A stretch of DNA of 64,000 nt from Bacteroidaceae bacterium (GCA_024401215.1 JAKSLL010000006.1:1-64000), one strand, 5' to 3'; counted from the stretch's first letter, positions 10,601-18,450 are shown. A program made the numbers and translations. Notes: generated by a model not told the origin, from the sequence alone.

Positions 10601-11176
10601 AATGCAAATGACAAATTAGTGGCATCAATTTCAAATGCAACAGATAACATTGTATTCGATGATGATATTGATGAAATAATCAAACAGAATTCGGACAAAA
10701 TATTTGTCGCGAAGCCAATAGGTGCAAGTTTGTATAAATACAATGCCATGGGACTTGTTTCAAGAATTGTAGAACAAAACAAAAAAGAGACAGGTTTTTC
10801 TTATGACATGCTAGGGCGTTTGACGAAAACAGACATTAACAAAAGGACAACTAATGAATTTGTATATAATTATGGGAATTTAGCAGGTGTAAATATGGAA
10901 TCATATGGAATTTATACTAAAAACAAATTTACACACGTGTATTCAGATCGTAAAGTGTTGAAGCTTAACTACCAATTAAGTGCTGAAGTTCAAAACGCAG
11001 AAATACGGGTAATACGTATATATTCACAAGAAATGTTGGCTAAAGTTGATTTACCAGTAATAAGGAAAAGCGGTTCAGTAGAAATAATACAAGATAAAAG
11101 GTGGAGCGGAGCAATAAAAATATTACTTGTTGTAGATAATAAAAAAGCCGATGATCAAAGAATTTGCGGGGATTAA
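7697..11176 (+). CDS. Large RHS/YD-repeat-like secreted protein (no toxin tip)
   Basis: About 1160 residues with a signal peptide (MNKILFIIPLLYYTICCYS). The start is set at ATG 7697, not the upstream in-frame ATG at 7670, because only this start places the signal at the N-terminus and it falls just after the previous stop. The N-terminal region (VPVSAYSGKANINIPIY, LPGWVGHNWTLSAGG) is the shell-forming start seen in Bacteroidetes RHS proteins; degenerate YD-type repeats follow (e.g. YKYNAMGLVSRIVEQ, FSYDMLGRLTK near residue 1030). It lacks the RHS core end (DPDG) and has no separate toxin domain; it ends with a short beta-rich tail. Probably the cocoon half that partners the next RHS protein. 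Confidence 0.85.
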   Translation: MNKILFIIPLLYYTICCYSQVQMINPSTVPTPNQGSLGQVCDVPVSAYSGKANINIPIYNTSQRGVDLNIVLFYDTSGILINQLPGWVGHNWTLSAGGAITRVINGSPDEINFEGTNAGRDLFIWSNLDDCEIMSNGVFKNRFDALNNTNYYNQLYNETLDKEKKEVSLKAEYMNYFRYTNRLKNASTSTSLPNPNKYDSSADIFYFNFMGITGSFFYGNDGNWKVRSEYNIDVIFDVEDSTNYIDSYEKYFFNKENIKELTIVQPKTIKGFTIVDEKGNQYIFGGDKSYIEYSMSLARKNRSNTTEPWNAVSWMLKEVRDRFNNELYLFSYSRGSYVTQIQNAFNKLSRTTKSSDIKFLYGNHTYPRMCSGTLNSPLYIDSIKIADGTKIVFNHTKIYAKDAFNNLYPCGINKEDMLKGAYQELINDPNFDYIDKLADPVYNKRATFIICNEEIDMATDKMNIEALVNIRINGANNSDGTKCQNVNFIYSFESRMHLKAIQMDENKHYLFDYNSFKSLPKDYATKKIDNWGYYNGIDYDKDTSDFSIVDINKPEYINRVNNKKLSHVPNIDYGVLGMLNKITYPTGGSICIDYEQNSCSGYISYDRKNFIKTQGNIPAGGLRVKKISTFCDNMLVKSKTYKYEENDRSNLSSGQLSALPYSIYKWSSEEINESNKKIVYYYKIENMCSVVPLSNSLIPTIGYSRVKEIMEDGSCNVYEYSNYSDEKDEEFIYSRFGKNVASPYDKYSSRQYMCGKLIREITLDSKSDTFQIVRYEYTTDKEFNTKQYSISSSSSLNPIFGKVGSIFKLYYFNPGVKGVFTSTKYGNSWITNETTFERDTIGLNIKYKDSNLHKVYLYKNLSETQKCGPDEYKTVYSYPFQNGSLNLSLVNQFCFPVIESRTYINRKLTGGNKVFYRTYNGISVPSKICEYFDDASKQTVLEEYLSYYPDFRINEYADRTGIRHKLFWNANDKLVASISNATDNIVFDDDIDEIIKQNSDKIFVAKPIGASLYKYNAMGLVSRIVEQNKKETGFSYDMLGRLTKTDINKRTTNEFVYNYGNLAGVNMESYGIYTKNKFTHVYSDRKVLKLNYQLSAEVQNAEIRVIRIYSQEMLAKVDLPVIRKSGSVEIIQDKRWSGAIKILLVVDNKKADDQRICGD

Positions 11177-11290
11177 TAATAACACCAAGAATTTTCCATA
11201 TTACATATACATTCACATAAATGGATTATATATATTATTTACAATAATATAAAGTAACTTTTGAAAGACCTCATTCACAAATTAAAAGAA

Positions 11291-14200
11291 ATGAATAAAA
11301 TACATATTATTTTTAGTGCTTTTGTCATAATGCAGACAATTTTACCAAATCAATCCAATGCTCAGTCAATAGATAAAAACTATATATTGTCTGAAGTTAT
11401 GCTTGATTCTTTGAAAGAGAATTCATCTGTAAAGACAATTCAATACCATGATGGTTTAGGTAGGCCAACAATACTTGCTTCTGGTGGTATGAATACTAAC
11501 AATAATTATATCTATTCAGCAATAGAATACAATAACCTCGGACTAGAAAGTCGGAAATATCTTCAATCTATTGGAAAAAAATCACCATCTTTTGAGGACA
11601 TGAACAGTATTAACAAAATGTTAGATAAAACATATGGAGAAGGTCAATATGCATATTCCGATTATAGCTACGATGCATTAGGGAGGCCAGTATTTATAAC
11701 AACAGTAGGTGAAAAATGGCATATAGTAGGCAAAGGCAAGAAGATAGAATATATAACAAATGACAGAGGTAACCCTGTTAAAAAATACGAAATTAATTCT
11801 AACGGAACTGCATTAGTTTCTTCTACACCCGCCTTTTATTCGTCATGCACACTTGCTGGAGAACGTGCAATAGATGAGGACGGACATTGGAAAGAGTCTT
11901 ATAAGGATTTTCTTGGTAATATTGTACTAGAAAGATGCAATGATGGAAAGGGTGATATCGAAACCTACTATGTATATGAAAAAGGTAAATTAAGAATTGT
12001 CATCCCTCCGCTGTACCAGTCCACGAAAGACAATTCCCTCCTTTACAAATACGAATACAACAGCTATGGGCGTTGCAGCAAAAAGACTCTTCCTGGCAAC
12101 GTGGTCATAGAGTACTTGTATGACAAATATGGTAGAGTGGCTTTTATGCAGGATGGAAGGCTCAAGACCGCAGGAAAATACCGCTTCTATCTTTATGATG
12201 GCTTGGGAAGGCTCGTCGTTCAGGGCCTGACATCTAACGTGCCATCCAACTCAGAGAAAGATTATATAGCCAAAGCTATTTTCAATTCGGGTAAGCCTGG
12301 CATAGCCAATACTGGGTATGTGCTTGAATCAGGCACGATATCAAGTCCCGCACTCGAGATAGCGAACTACTATGACGGGTATGACTGCCTCAGGAGCATA
12401 ATCTTCGAATCGTGTGCGGGAAAATTCGTTAATAACCCGTCAGACGTGTGCACCACAACACTTCTCACATCGCAGGTTGTTGCTACATCTGATGGAGGAA
12501 CGCTCTTGCGAGTTATGCACTACGACAGCAAGGCGAACCTAACTCGTACACAGGAGTACCTCTCTGACGGAACTTATACAAATACCGCCAGCACTTACAC
12601 TTTCACCAACAAGGTGGACACAACAGTAACCACTGTGACGAAAAAGGACAAGAGCACAATAATAAAAACTGTTAACATTTACGATAAATTGTCGGATTTG
12701 CTGAGCAGTACTAAAATATCCGTAGATGACAAGACATTTGTGACAACGGAGATGTATGAGTATGATGAACTTGGACGCATTGCTAACGTTAAACTTCATA
12801 ATGGAAGACTCAATACATCCTATAAATACGACCTGCATGGTTGGCTGATAAATACGAAAAGTACAGTATCCAGCACGGGCAAACTTCTGTTTTATGAGGA
12901 TATTTACTATGCTGACACCCCAGGCGGGACAAAGTGCTATAATGGCAATATCAGCGAGGTAAGATGGCTCAGCGGTGATAATCCTTACGGCAACAACACA
13001 TATAACGGCTACATATACTCGTACGACAAGATGGACAGGCTCACCAGCGCAAAGTTTACTATTGGTGGAATGGGCATGCACGACTATTCTGCGTCAAGCC
13101 TCGGACATGCTGATGTCAGCGTCACTTACAATGCGAACAGCAGCATAATGACTCTCAAACGCATGGGCATGCTTAGAGATCAGGGATACGGGCTTGTTGA
13201 CGACCTCACATATTCATATAGTGGTAATCAATTGATGTCCGTTTCAGACAAAGCGGCAAAGACATTAAGTGAGAATGCCTCAGATTTTGTGGACAATACA
13301 ATAGACACGCGTGGCGGTGCACCAGAGTATGCATACGATGCTTGTGGAGCAATGACAAAAGACCTGAACAAGGGAGTGACAAAGATAGAGTATGGCCTTC
13401 TTGGCAATCCTGTTAGAGTGAAATTCTCCAATGACAGCAGAACTGTAAACAATGAAACAGAATATGTATATACAGCAGATGGAGTGAGGCTCAAAACTCG
13501 TCATATCACGCGTGTTCCTCAGTCAAACGAAATCCTCTCTGCCGACTCAACGGAATATGCGGGAGGATTTGTTTATACAAATGGTAAGTTCAGCATGTAT
13601 AACTTCGTATCAGGATACCTTGAGCCGCTATCAACAGGATACACATACAGATATTATATGAAGGACCATCTTGGCAATAACCGTGTGGTTACAAGTCTCA
13701 GCGGCTTGATAATGCAGACGAACCACTACTATCCGTACGGGGCGAATCTCACCTGCAGCACGAATCAGGACAAGCAGCAGTACAAGTACAATGGCAAGGA
13801 GCTTGACCGCACGCATGGCTTGAACTGGTACGACTATATAGCACGTCAGTATGATGCAGAACTTGGGCAGTTCATAAGCATGGATGACTTTTGCGAGAAG
13901 TACTACCATATCAGCCCGTATGTGTATTGTGGAGGAAATCCGATAAGTAGGGTGGATCCGGACGGAATGGATATCTGGGAAATGGACAAAAAAGGTAATA
14001 TTGCGTGGAAAGAAAAAAGCGAAACACACCAATTGATTGCTTTAGATGGGACAGGGAAAAGGACGGGAAATGTTCTTTTTCTGAAGGATAGAACTATTTT
14101 GGATGAATTGACAAAGAAAAGTATAGATAATAAAACTAACTTTTCAATATCTTCTAATTTTTCAGAGGCAGCAAGTGTGTTTTTATTTGCTGCTAATAAT

Positions 14201-14587
14201 TCTGATGTTGAGTGGAAGTTTCAAGGATTCAAAGATGATAGTTCAAATAAGTATGTTGTTGGAACTACGCATGAACCAGATGGGGTTGATTCACGAATGG
14301 GCGAAAATAAAGGGAATTTCCAAGAGACTAATATGATATTTGACATACATTCTCATCCATCTGTGATTGATGATGTTCAGGGAGCATCAGGGTATTCAAA
14401 AACGGGATTATATCAATATGATATGAGTAATGTTACAAATCAATATTATAGACTAAGAGAGAAAATGCCACCGCATTATGTTTATCATCGTAATTCGAAT
14501 ACTTTATATTATTATAATCCTTGGAACCCTAGCATAAAAAAAGGAATTATTAAAAATTATACAAATTTAAAATTCTTGATAAAATGA
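11291..14587 (+). CDS. RHS-repeat polymorphic toxin with JAB-like C-terminal domain
   Basis: About 1098 residues. Start set at ATG 11291 (signal peptide MNKIHIIFSAFVIMQ...SNAQ) rather than TTG 11261. The N-terminal part carries the YHDGLGRPTI motif of Bacteroidetes RHS proteins, followed by YD repeats (YEYNSYGRCSKKT, YLYDGLGRLV, YEYDELGRIANV). The RHS core YMKDHLGNNRVV...YNGKELDRTHGLNWYDYIARQYD...SPYVYCGGNPISRVDPDG ends near residue 890. The remaining ~205 residues are a variable tip: IFDIHSHP (His1020 and His1022) followed by a Ser/Asp-containing stretch is the metal-binding signature of JAB/MPN-type toxins (compare the JAB-like toxin families of polymorphic toxin systems). Its stop overlaps the start of a small gene that is the likely immunity partner. 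The tip is more AT-rich than the core. Confidence 0.88.
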   Translation: MNKIHIIFSAFVIMQTILPNQSNAQSIDKNYILSEVMLDSLKENSSVKTIQYHDGLGRPTILASGGMNTNNNYIYSAIEYNNLGLESRKYLQSIGKKSPSFEDMNSINKMLDKTYGEGQYAYSDYSYDALGRPVFITTVGEKWHIVGKGKKIEYITNDRGNPVKKYEINSNGTALVSSTPAFYSSCTLAGERAIDEDGHWKESYKDFLGNIVLERCNDGKGDIETYYVYEKGKLRIVIPPLYQSTKDNSLLYKYEYNSYGRCSKKTLPGNVVIEYLYDKYGRVAFMQDGRLKTAGKYRFYLYDGLGRLVVQGLTSNVPSNSEKDYIAKAIFNSGKPGIANTGYVLESGTISSPALEIANYYDGYDCLRSIIFESCAGKFVNNPSDVCTTTLLTSQVVATSDGGTLLRVMHYDSKANLTRTQEYLSDGTYTNTASTYTFTNKVDTTVTTVTKKDKSTIIKTVNIYDKLSDLLSSTKISVDDKTFVTTEMYEYDELGRIANVKLHNGRLNTSYKYDLHGWLINTKSTVSSTGKLLFYEDIYYADTPGGTKCYNGNISEVRWLSGDNPYGNNTYNGYIYSYDKMDRLTSAKFTIGGMGMHDYSASSLGHADVSVTYNANSSIMTLKRMGMLRDQGYGLVDDLTYSYSGNQLMSVSDKAAKTLSENASDFVDNTIDTRGGAPEYAYDACGAMTKDLNKGVTKIEYGLLGNPVRVKFSNDSRTVNNETEYVYTADGVRLKTRHITRVPQSNEILSADSTEYAGGFVYTNGKFSMYNFVSGYLEPLSTGYTYRYYMKDHLGNNRVVTSLSGLIMQTNHYYPYGANLTCSTNQDKQQYKYNGKELDRTHGLNWYDYIARQYDAELGQFISMDDFCEKYYHISPYVYCGGNPISRVDPDGMDIWEMDKKGNIAWKEKSETHQLIALDGTGKRTGNVLFLKDRTILDELTKKSIDNKTNFSISSNFSEAASVFLFAANNSDVEWKFQGFKDDSSNKYVVGTTHEPDGVDSRMGENKGNFQETNMIFDIHSHPSVIDDVQGASGYSKTGLYQYDMSNVTNQYYRLREKMPPHYVYHRNSNTLYYYNPWNPSIKKGIIKNYTNLKFLIK

Positions 14588-15225
14588 GTAAAATTATTGT
14601 TAATTATATTATTTGTGCGTTTATTGTCATCGTTAATGGGTGTTTATACTTCAAAAATGTTCACAATGAAGCAAAAGATATTTCCAAATGTAACAAATGG
14701 GAATCATTAGAATATATAACAGAAGAATACAGAGCTATGTATTATGACAAATTAAATGAAACAGATACATTATTCTTCTTAGCTTTATTCAACGATGATG
14801 AAGAAAGAAAATTCCTGATGTTTAGTGGCAATGACAAAGAAATTCCTCGCGTTGTTTTCGCCCCACCACTATGCGATGAAAGTTGTGAAGAAACGATAAA
14901 AGATTTATCTATTGATTCACTGATGTATAAAAATAGTTGTACTAAATCCACAGGTATGATAGACACAAAACAAAAATGGGTAGAAAAGAACAAAAGACTA
15001 TTTTGTGGGTATGTACAAATTAGGAATAATTTTATATTTATTTACAATTGCGTTGATTCTGTCGATATAATGAACATTACAAAAGGAATGCGAATAGAAA
15101 AGGATTTAGATAGTAATGCAAATTTAAAAAGATACAACACGGATGAGTGGAACCTTGATCCACACATTTGGGTATTTTCTTTTAATGAGAACAATCATTT
15201 GTGTTTAGAAGATGTGACAATGTGA
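14584..15225 (+). CDS. Candidate immunity protein for the JAB-tipped RHS toxin
   Basis: 213 residues, family not recognised. The ATG overlaps the RHS stop codon by 4 bp (ATGA), the usual arrangement for a toxin-immunity pair, which is the main support for the function. A hydrophobic N-terminus (IIVNYIICAFIVIVNGC) could be a lipoprotein signal (possible lipobox VNGC) or a single anchor, placing the protein at the cell envelope, where it could meet an incoming toxin. The body is acidic with several Cys (DESCEETIK, NSCTKS, FIYNCVD). Low G+C matches the adjacent tip. Confidence 0.65.
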   Translation: MSKIIVNYIICAFIVIVNGCLYFKNVHNEAKDISKCNKWESLEYITEEYRAMYYDKLNETDTLFFLALFNDDEERKFLMFSGNDKEIPRVVFAPPLCDESCEETIKDLSIDSLMYKNSCTKSTGMIDTKQKWVEKNKRLFCGYVQIRNNFIFIYNCVDSVDIMNITKGMRIEKDLDSNANLKRYNTDEWNLDPHIWVFSFNENNHLCLEDVTM

Positions 15226-15374
15226 AAAAATATAAAAAAGTATTGCTGTCCGATAAAACTTTATTCATTGAAAGTCAGTATGGTATAATGCTCCACAGAC
15301 ATGAATATCGTCGATTACATAGCGAATATGAGGCTTTAAATTGGCACGTTTTTGTAAAATTAACGAATATATGA
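15222..15374 (+). CDS. Short ORF between the two toxin cassettes, possibly a gene fragment
   Basis: A 50-codon frame from GTG 15222, which overlaps the preceding stop by 4 bp, to TGA 15372. The product (VKKYKKVLLSDKTLFIESQYG...VFVKLTNI) has plausible protein composition, but no family is recognised and there is no good start. It could be a tiny coupled gene or, more likely, the remnant of an older tip or immunity gene left by cassette recombination. Confidence 0.3.
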   Translation: MKKYKKVLLSDKTLFIESQYGIMLHRHEYRRLHSEYEALNWHVFVKLTNI

Positions 15375-15430
15375 GTTTTTCACCAAATATAACAAAGAGG
15401 GGGTACTTTCTGTTTTTAAGAATTTAATCA

Positions 15431-16720
15431 TTGAATATCAATGAGTTATGCCCAGAATTTATAGTTTATGGATTTTTATCGGATAGCAATAATAAAAAAG
15501 CAAGAGCGCAACAACATAATGAGTATGTGTATACAGATGACGGCATAAGGCTGAAGACACGGCACATAACTGTCGTGACGCAGTCGGACAAGGATATGTC
15601 CTCCGACTCGACAGAGTATATTGGCAACTTCACATATGAGAAAGGCAAAATGAAAATGTACAATTTCGGTTCTGGATACATCGAGCCATCAACAACTGGC
15701 ACAAGTTATCAATACAGATACTATATGAAAGACCATCTTGGCAATAACCGTGTAGTTTCAAATCTCAGCGGCTCGATAATGCAGACGAACCACTACTATC
15801 CGTATGGTGCTACTCTCGCATGCAGCACGAATCAAAGCAGGCAACAGTACAAGTATAACGGTAACTTAGCGCAGCGCTCTCATCGACTGAGTGCTTGCAG
15901 TCCGTCAGGGGACAAGCTCAAAAACGAAGGAGATAACAACTTAGAGCTTGACCGCACTCATGGCTTGAACTGGTACGACTATATAGCACGCCAGTACGAT
16001 CCTGCTACAGGTCAATTCACAAGCATGGATGACTTTTGTGAGAAGTACTACCATATCAGCCCGTATGTATATTGTGGAGGAAATCCGATAAGCAGGGTGG
16101 ATCCGGATGGAAGGGATAGGTATAGAGTCTTGGCTACAGGGGAATACAAATACGACAAATCAATGAATAGCACTAACTTTAGTAGTAAATATGGTTGGGA
16201 TAATTACAGATATTTAGGCAAAAATGCAGAAACTACGAATGGCAGATATTTAAGCCTTTTCGGAAAGAATATGGATGCCTTAGAATATCAATCTCGGCTT
16301 TATAAACATATAGAAAATACTTTTATAAATTATGAAAATGCAAAGAAAGGAAAAACTGAAGACGAATCAGAAAATTTTGATATAGGAAAAACTTTCAGGA
16401 ATGATTTGTACTCAAATTATTATAATGTGTATCAAATGGAGTATGAAGGTGCTGAGGTTAGATATACGGTGCTAAAATCAGAAAAACACAATAATATGAT
16501 TGGATATGTGGAAACATTTATGAAAAGAGATGATGGAAAGAATAATTTACCTCCTGGTATTGTTATTATTATAAAACCTGTGAGACAAGGTTCTGAAGGC
16601 TCCACTATTGTAAGAATAACTTTCAATGACGAAAAAAAAGCCCAATTGTTTCTGAATAAATACAATAATGAGTTTAAAACAAATATACATATAGCAAAAT
16701 ATGAAAACTATTATAAATAA
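15431..16720 (+). CDS. Orphan RHS core with an alternative C-terminal toxin tip
   Basis: Displaced RHS cassette: residues about 31-230 repeat the core of the upstream RHS toxin almost codon for codon (YVYTDDGIRLKTRHIT, YYMKDHLGNNRVV, LNWYDYIARQYDPATGQF, NPISRVDPDG), and a different ~205-residue tip follows. There is no signal peptide, the only start is a TTG (15431), and no promoter is visible, so it is probably silent. By analogy with rhs orphan tips elsewhere, recombination in the shared core could swap this tip onto the full-length gene. The tip (RDRYRVLATGEYKYDK ... IVRITFNDEKKAQLFLNKY) matches no toxin family I know. A 25-codon insertion interrupts the core between YNG and ELDRTHG. Confidence 0.8.
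   Translation: MNINELCPEFIVYGFLSDSNNKKARAQQHNEYVYTDDGIRLKTRHITVVTQSDKDMSSDSTEYIGNFTYEKGKMKMYNFGSGYIEPSTTGTSYQYRYYMKDHLGNNRVVSNLSGSIMQTNHYYPYGATLACSTNQSRQQYKYNGNLAQRSHRLSACSPSGDKLKNEGDNNLELDRTHGLNWYDYIARQYDPATGQFTSMDDFCEKYYHISPYVYCGGNPISRVDPDGRDRYRVLATGEYKYDKSMNSTNFSSKYGWDNYRYLGKNAETTNGRYLSLFGKNMDALEYQSRLYKHIENTFINYENAKKGKTEDESENFDIGKTFRNDLYSNYYNVYQMEYEGAEVRYTVLKSEKHNNMIGYVETFMKRDDGKNNLPPGIVIIIKPVRQGSEGSTIVRITFNDEKKAQLFLNKYNNEFKTNIHIAKYENYYK
15863..15944 (+). repeat. 75-nt in-frame insertion in the orphan RHS core, flanked by AACTTAG
   Basis: The intact RHS copy reads YNGKELDRTHG; the orphan reads YNGN, then about 25 extra residues (NLAQRSHRLSACSPSGDK...), then LELDRTHG. In DNA the extra 75 bases are bounded by a direct 7-bp repeat AACTTAG (15863-15869 and 15938-15944), like a small target duplication. 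The insert keeps the reading frame. It contains a GACTG/CAGTC inverted repeat. Confidence 0.6.
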
Positions 16721-17489
16721 TTTTATTAATATTTGCATTTGTACTATTATATTGACATCTTGTTGTGGTGTACAAAAGTGTATTACCCAAGACGATATAT
16801 TTAAGTCTTTCTATTTTAACAAATTGAGGTATCCATTCTCCTTAGAGGAGGTCCTGTCAATGTATCATGATGGAGTTTATTACAAGCTATATTGTGAAAC
16901 AGGAGACTCCTCTTTAGTTGACTCTATAATGGTAGAAAAATTAACCATAAATAACTCGCCACATGTGTCAGAGGGGATAGCATACTATAATTTCTATAAA
17001 ATGCTAAAATCTGATAAAGAATTCTTACAGTACAATATAAAGCACTCGCATATAGAACTTATCAATACCCAAAATAAGACGAAGTATCTGATACCCAAAT
17101 ATGATTTGATCAAAGAGGTTAACTATGAGAATTCATATAGGTATCATAACATAAAATTGAATTCTTATTTTTATGATAATATTGATGATACAGATAATCC
17201 TATAGTTCTTGACGAAGCCAGTATGAGTTTGTGGGGAGAAATGGTTGACAATACAAGTTTTTTTTGTTGTCAATGTAAATGTTGTTCTTGTCAGTCTAAA
17301 CACAATATAAAAAATTATGAATGTATGATGGTAGAGTATTGTTCTGGAGAACTGTATATCATTGATCCAAAATTTAAGTACAAGAAATATAAGTGGTATT
17401 TAGATAAAACACTCCCTGTAGTTAAGGATTTCATAATCACACGAAACAATATTAAGAGAATAACTTTTCCCATATTAGTTGAAAAGTAA
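16701..17489 (+). CDS. Candidate lipoprotein immunity protein for the orphan RHS tip
   Basis: 262 residues, no recognised family. The N-terminus MKTIINNFINICICTIILTSCCG carries a lipobox (LTSC), predicting a lipid-anchored envelope protein. It overlaps the end of the orphan RHS gene by 20 bp, and its position just after a variable tip is why I propose immunity. A Cys cluster (CCQCKCCSCQSK, about residues 192-203) could bind metal or be structural; it is unusual for an envelope lipoprotein. Confidence 0.65.
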   Translation: MKTIINNFINICICTIILTSCCGVQKCITQDDIFKSFYFNKLRYPFSLEEVLSMYHDGVYYKLYCETGDSSLVDSIMVEKLTINNSPHVSEGIAYYNFYKMLKSDKEFLQYNIKHSHIELINTQNKTKYLIPKYDLIKEVNYENSYRYHNIKLNSYFYDNIDDTDNPIVLDEASMSLWGEMVDNTSFFCCQCKCCSCQSKHNIKNYECMMVEYCSGELYIIDPKFKYKKYKWYLDKTLPVVKDFIITRNNIKRITFPILVEK

Positions 17490-17512
17490 AAGCTGACCAT
17501 CCCATCCGCATG

Positions 17513-17549
17513 GCACCCCCTCCCTCACAGGGAGGGCAGGGGTGGGTCT
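17513..17549 (+). terminator. GC-rich hairpin and T-tract after the toxin locus
   Basis: CCCTCCCT/AGGGAGGG stem with a CAC loop, extended by partial CACCCC/GGGGTG pairing and followed by TCTTTTT. It probably terminates transcription of the toxin-immunity genes. Its composition resembles the GC-rich ends of the DUF559 element at 51920-52491, so it may also be a relict end of such an element. Confidence 0.6.
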
Positions 17550-17558
17550 TTTTAAAAA

Positions 17559-17707
17559 CACTCGTCACTCGTCACAAACAGCCTTTAACTGCCTGTAAAT
17601 CCGAGCTATAGGAGTGTGACGAGTGTGTGACGAGTGGCGAATGACTCGTCACGGTGCTAAAGGCTTTAATTTCAGTCGTTTACAGACAGATTGTGACGAG
17701 TGATGAG
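17559..17707. repeat. Inverted-repeat element built from TGACGAGTG units
   Basis: Both ends carry CTCGTCACTCGTCACAA or its complement (17561-17577; TTGTGACGAGTGATGAG at 17691-17707), and three further TGACGAGT units in either orientation lie between. An inner pair AGCCTTTA/TAAAGGCT is also inverted. No coding capacity. It looks like a short palindromic repeat or a MITE-like unit. Confidence 0.6.
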
Positions 17708-17730
17708 TTAGTCGCAAAATTCATTTCCGC

Positions 17731-17822
17731 AGGTGTCAACTTTTTTAGCGCTAACCGCAGGGCGCTGTCAACTAAATCAGTACGCATTCAAGGCAAGTGT
17801 CAACCTGAGCAGTATTAACTAA
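17731..17822. repeat. 92-bp dispersed repeat, copy 1
   Basis: Matches 47668-47759 over 92 bp with 6 mismatches and no gaps. It contains three TGTCAAC units in the same orientation. Copy 1 is interrupted at its right edge by the MITE at 17823; weaker similarity to copy 2 resumes after the MITE (TGATGTATCACCAAC... compared with TGAATGTGTCAAC...). The iterated TGTCAAC units recall multiple terminal repeats of some insertion sequences (for example the IS21 type), so this may be an IS end; that is an inference. Confidence 0.7.
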
Positions 17823-18099
17823 CTAAAGTTTCCCATCCTTTTAAATCTCTACAAGGCTATTATTTTATTTATTATCAAGAATTCAGAGAAATAAGAGAGC
17901 CTGTCATTACTGAATGAATTAGGAATGTAGAGAATTGCTACTTGTCGTAGCATGACTCAACGGACGCGAAGCGTCATCTCTAATTTCTATATAATTCAAA
18001 AACAAGCATTTGGCATAAAAATCTCTTATTTCTCTAAATTGGCTACGCCGAGCTGACGGTTCTTGATAAAAATAATTAAAAGGGATGGGAATGTTTAGT
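17823..18099. mobile_element. 277-bp MITE-like insertion with terminal inverted repeats and an 8-bp target duplication
   Basis: The left end CTAAAGTTTCCCATCC and the complement of the right end CTAAACATTCCCATCCC match; inverted similarity continues inward (TTATCAAGAA, AGAGAAATAAGAGA at about 17886-17899 and 18032-18045). Identical TTAACTAA octamers flank it (17815-17822 and 18100-18107). At 47752-47759 the homologous repeat has a single TTAACTAA and no insertion, which acts as the empty site. There is no ORF inside; the middle holds small hairpins (GCTAC/GTAGC, GACGC/GCGTC). It is therefore a non-autonomous element needing a transposase from elsewhere. Confidence 0.75.
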
Positions 18100-18214
18100 T
18101 AACTAATGATGTATCACCAACAATCTGTACCTTACAAACACTACAATCAGTACCTTACACCTGAGGTGCACTTCTATTTTTGTTGTAATCGTCAGTACAA
18201 AAATGTCTCGCTAA

Positions 18215-18318
18215 GTGAATGCTGTCATTCAGTTCAAGTGCATAGTGTTATGCATGCTGTGTGCATAATGTCATTCACGCCAGCTGCATGACAGTATTCA
18301 CGCTAAGTGAATACTGTA
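18215..18318. repeat. Inverted GTGAATGCTGTCAT repeat cluster
   Basis: GTGAATGCTGTCAT (18215-18228) is inverted at 18288-18301 with one mismatch, and a further direct unit AAGTGAATACTG follows. GCAT/ATGC palindromes lie in the loop. The rest of 18108-18450 is AT-rich and shows no gene. Function unknown; it could form a long stem in RNA. Confidence 0.5.
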
Positions 18319-18450
18319 GTGCTCAATTTATTAGGTATATGAGTTTGTTCCATATTCCATTGTCTCATTCTAATTCTTAGATTTTGTACAACTAATACAA
18401 ATATGTTATAAATGTGAAATATGTTGACATTTAATAAAATACGCCCAATG

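Noticed and set aside
17559..18318. CRISPR array in the repeat-rich gap
   Set aside because: Repeats are inverted and unevenly spaced, with no regular spacers and no cas genes nearby.
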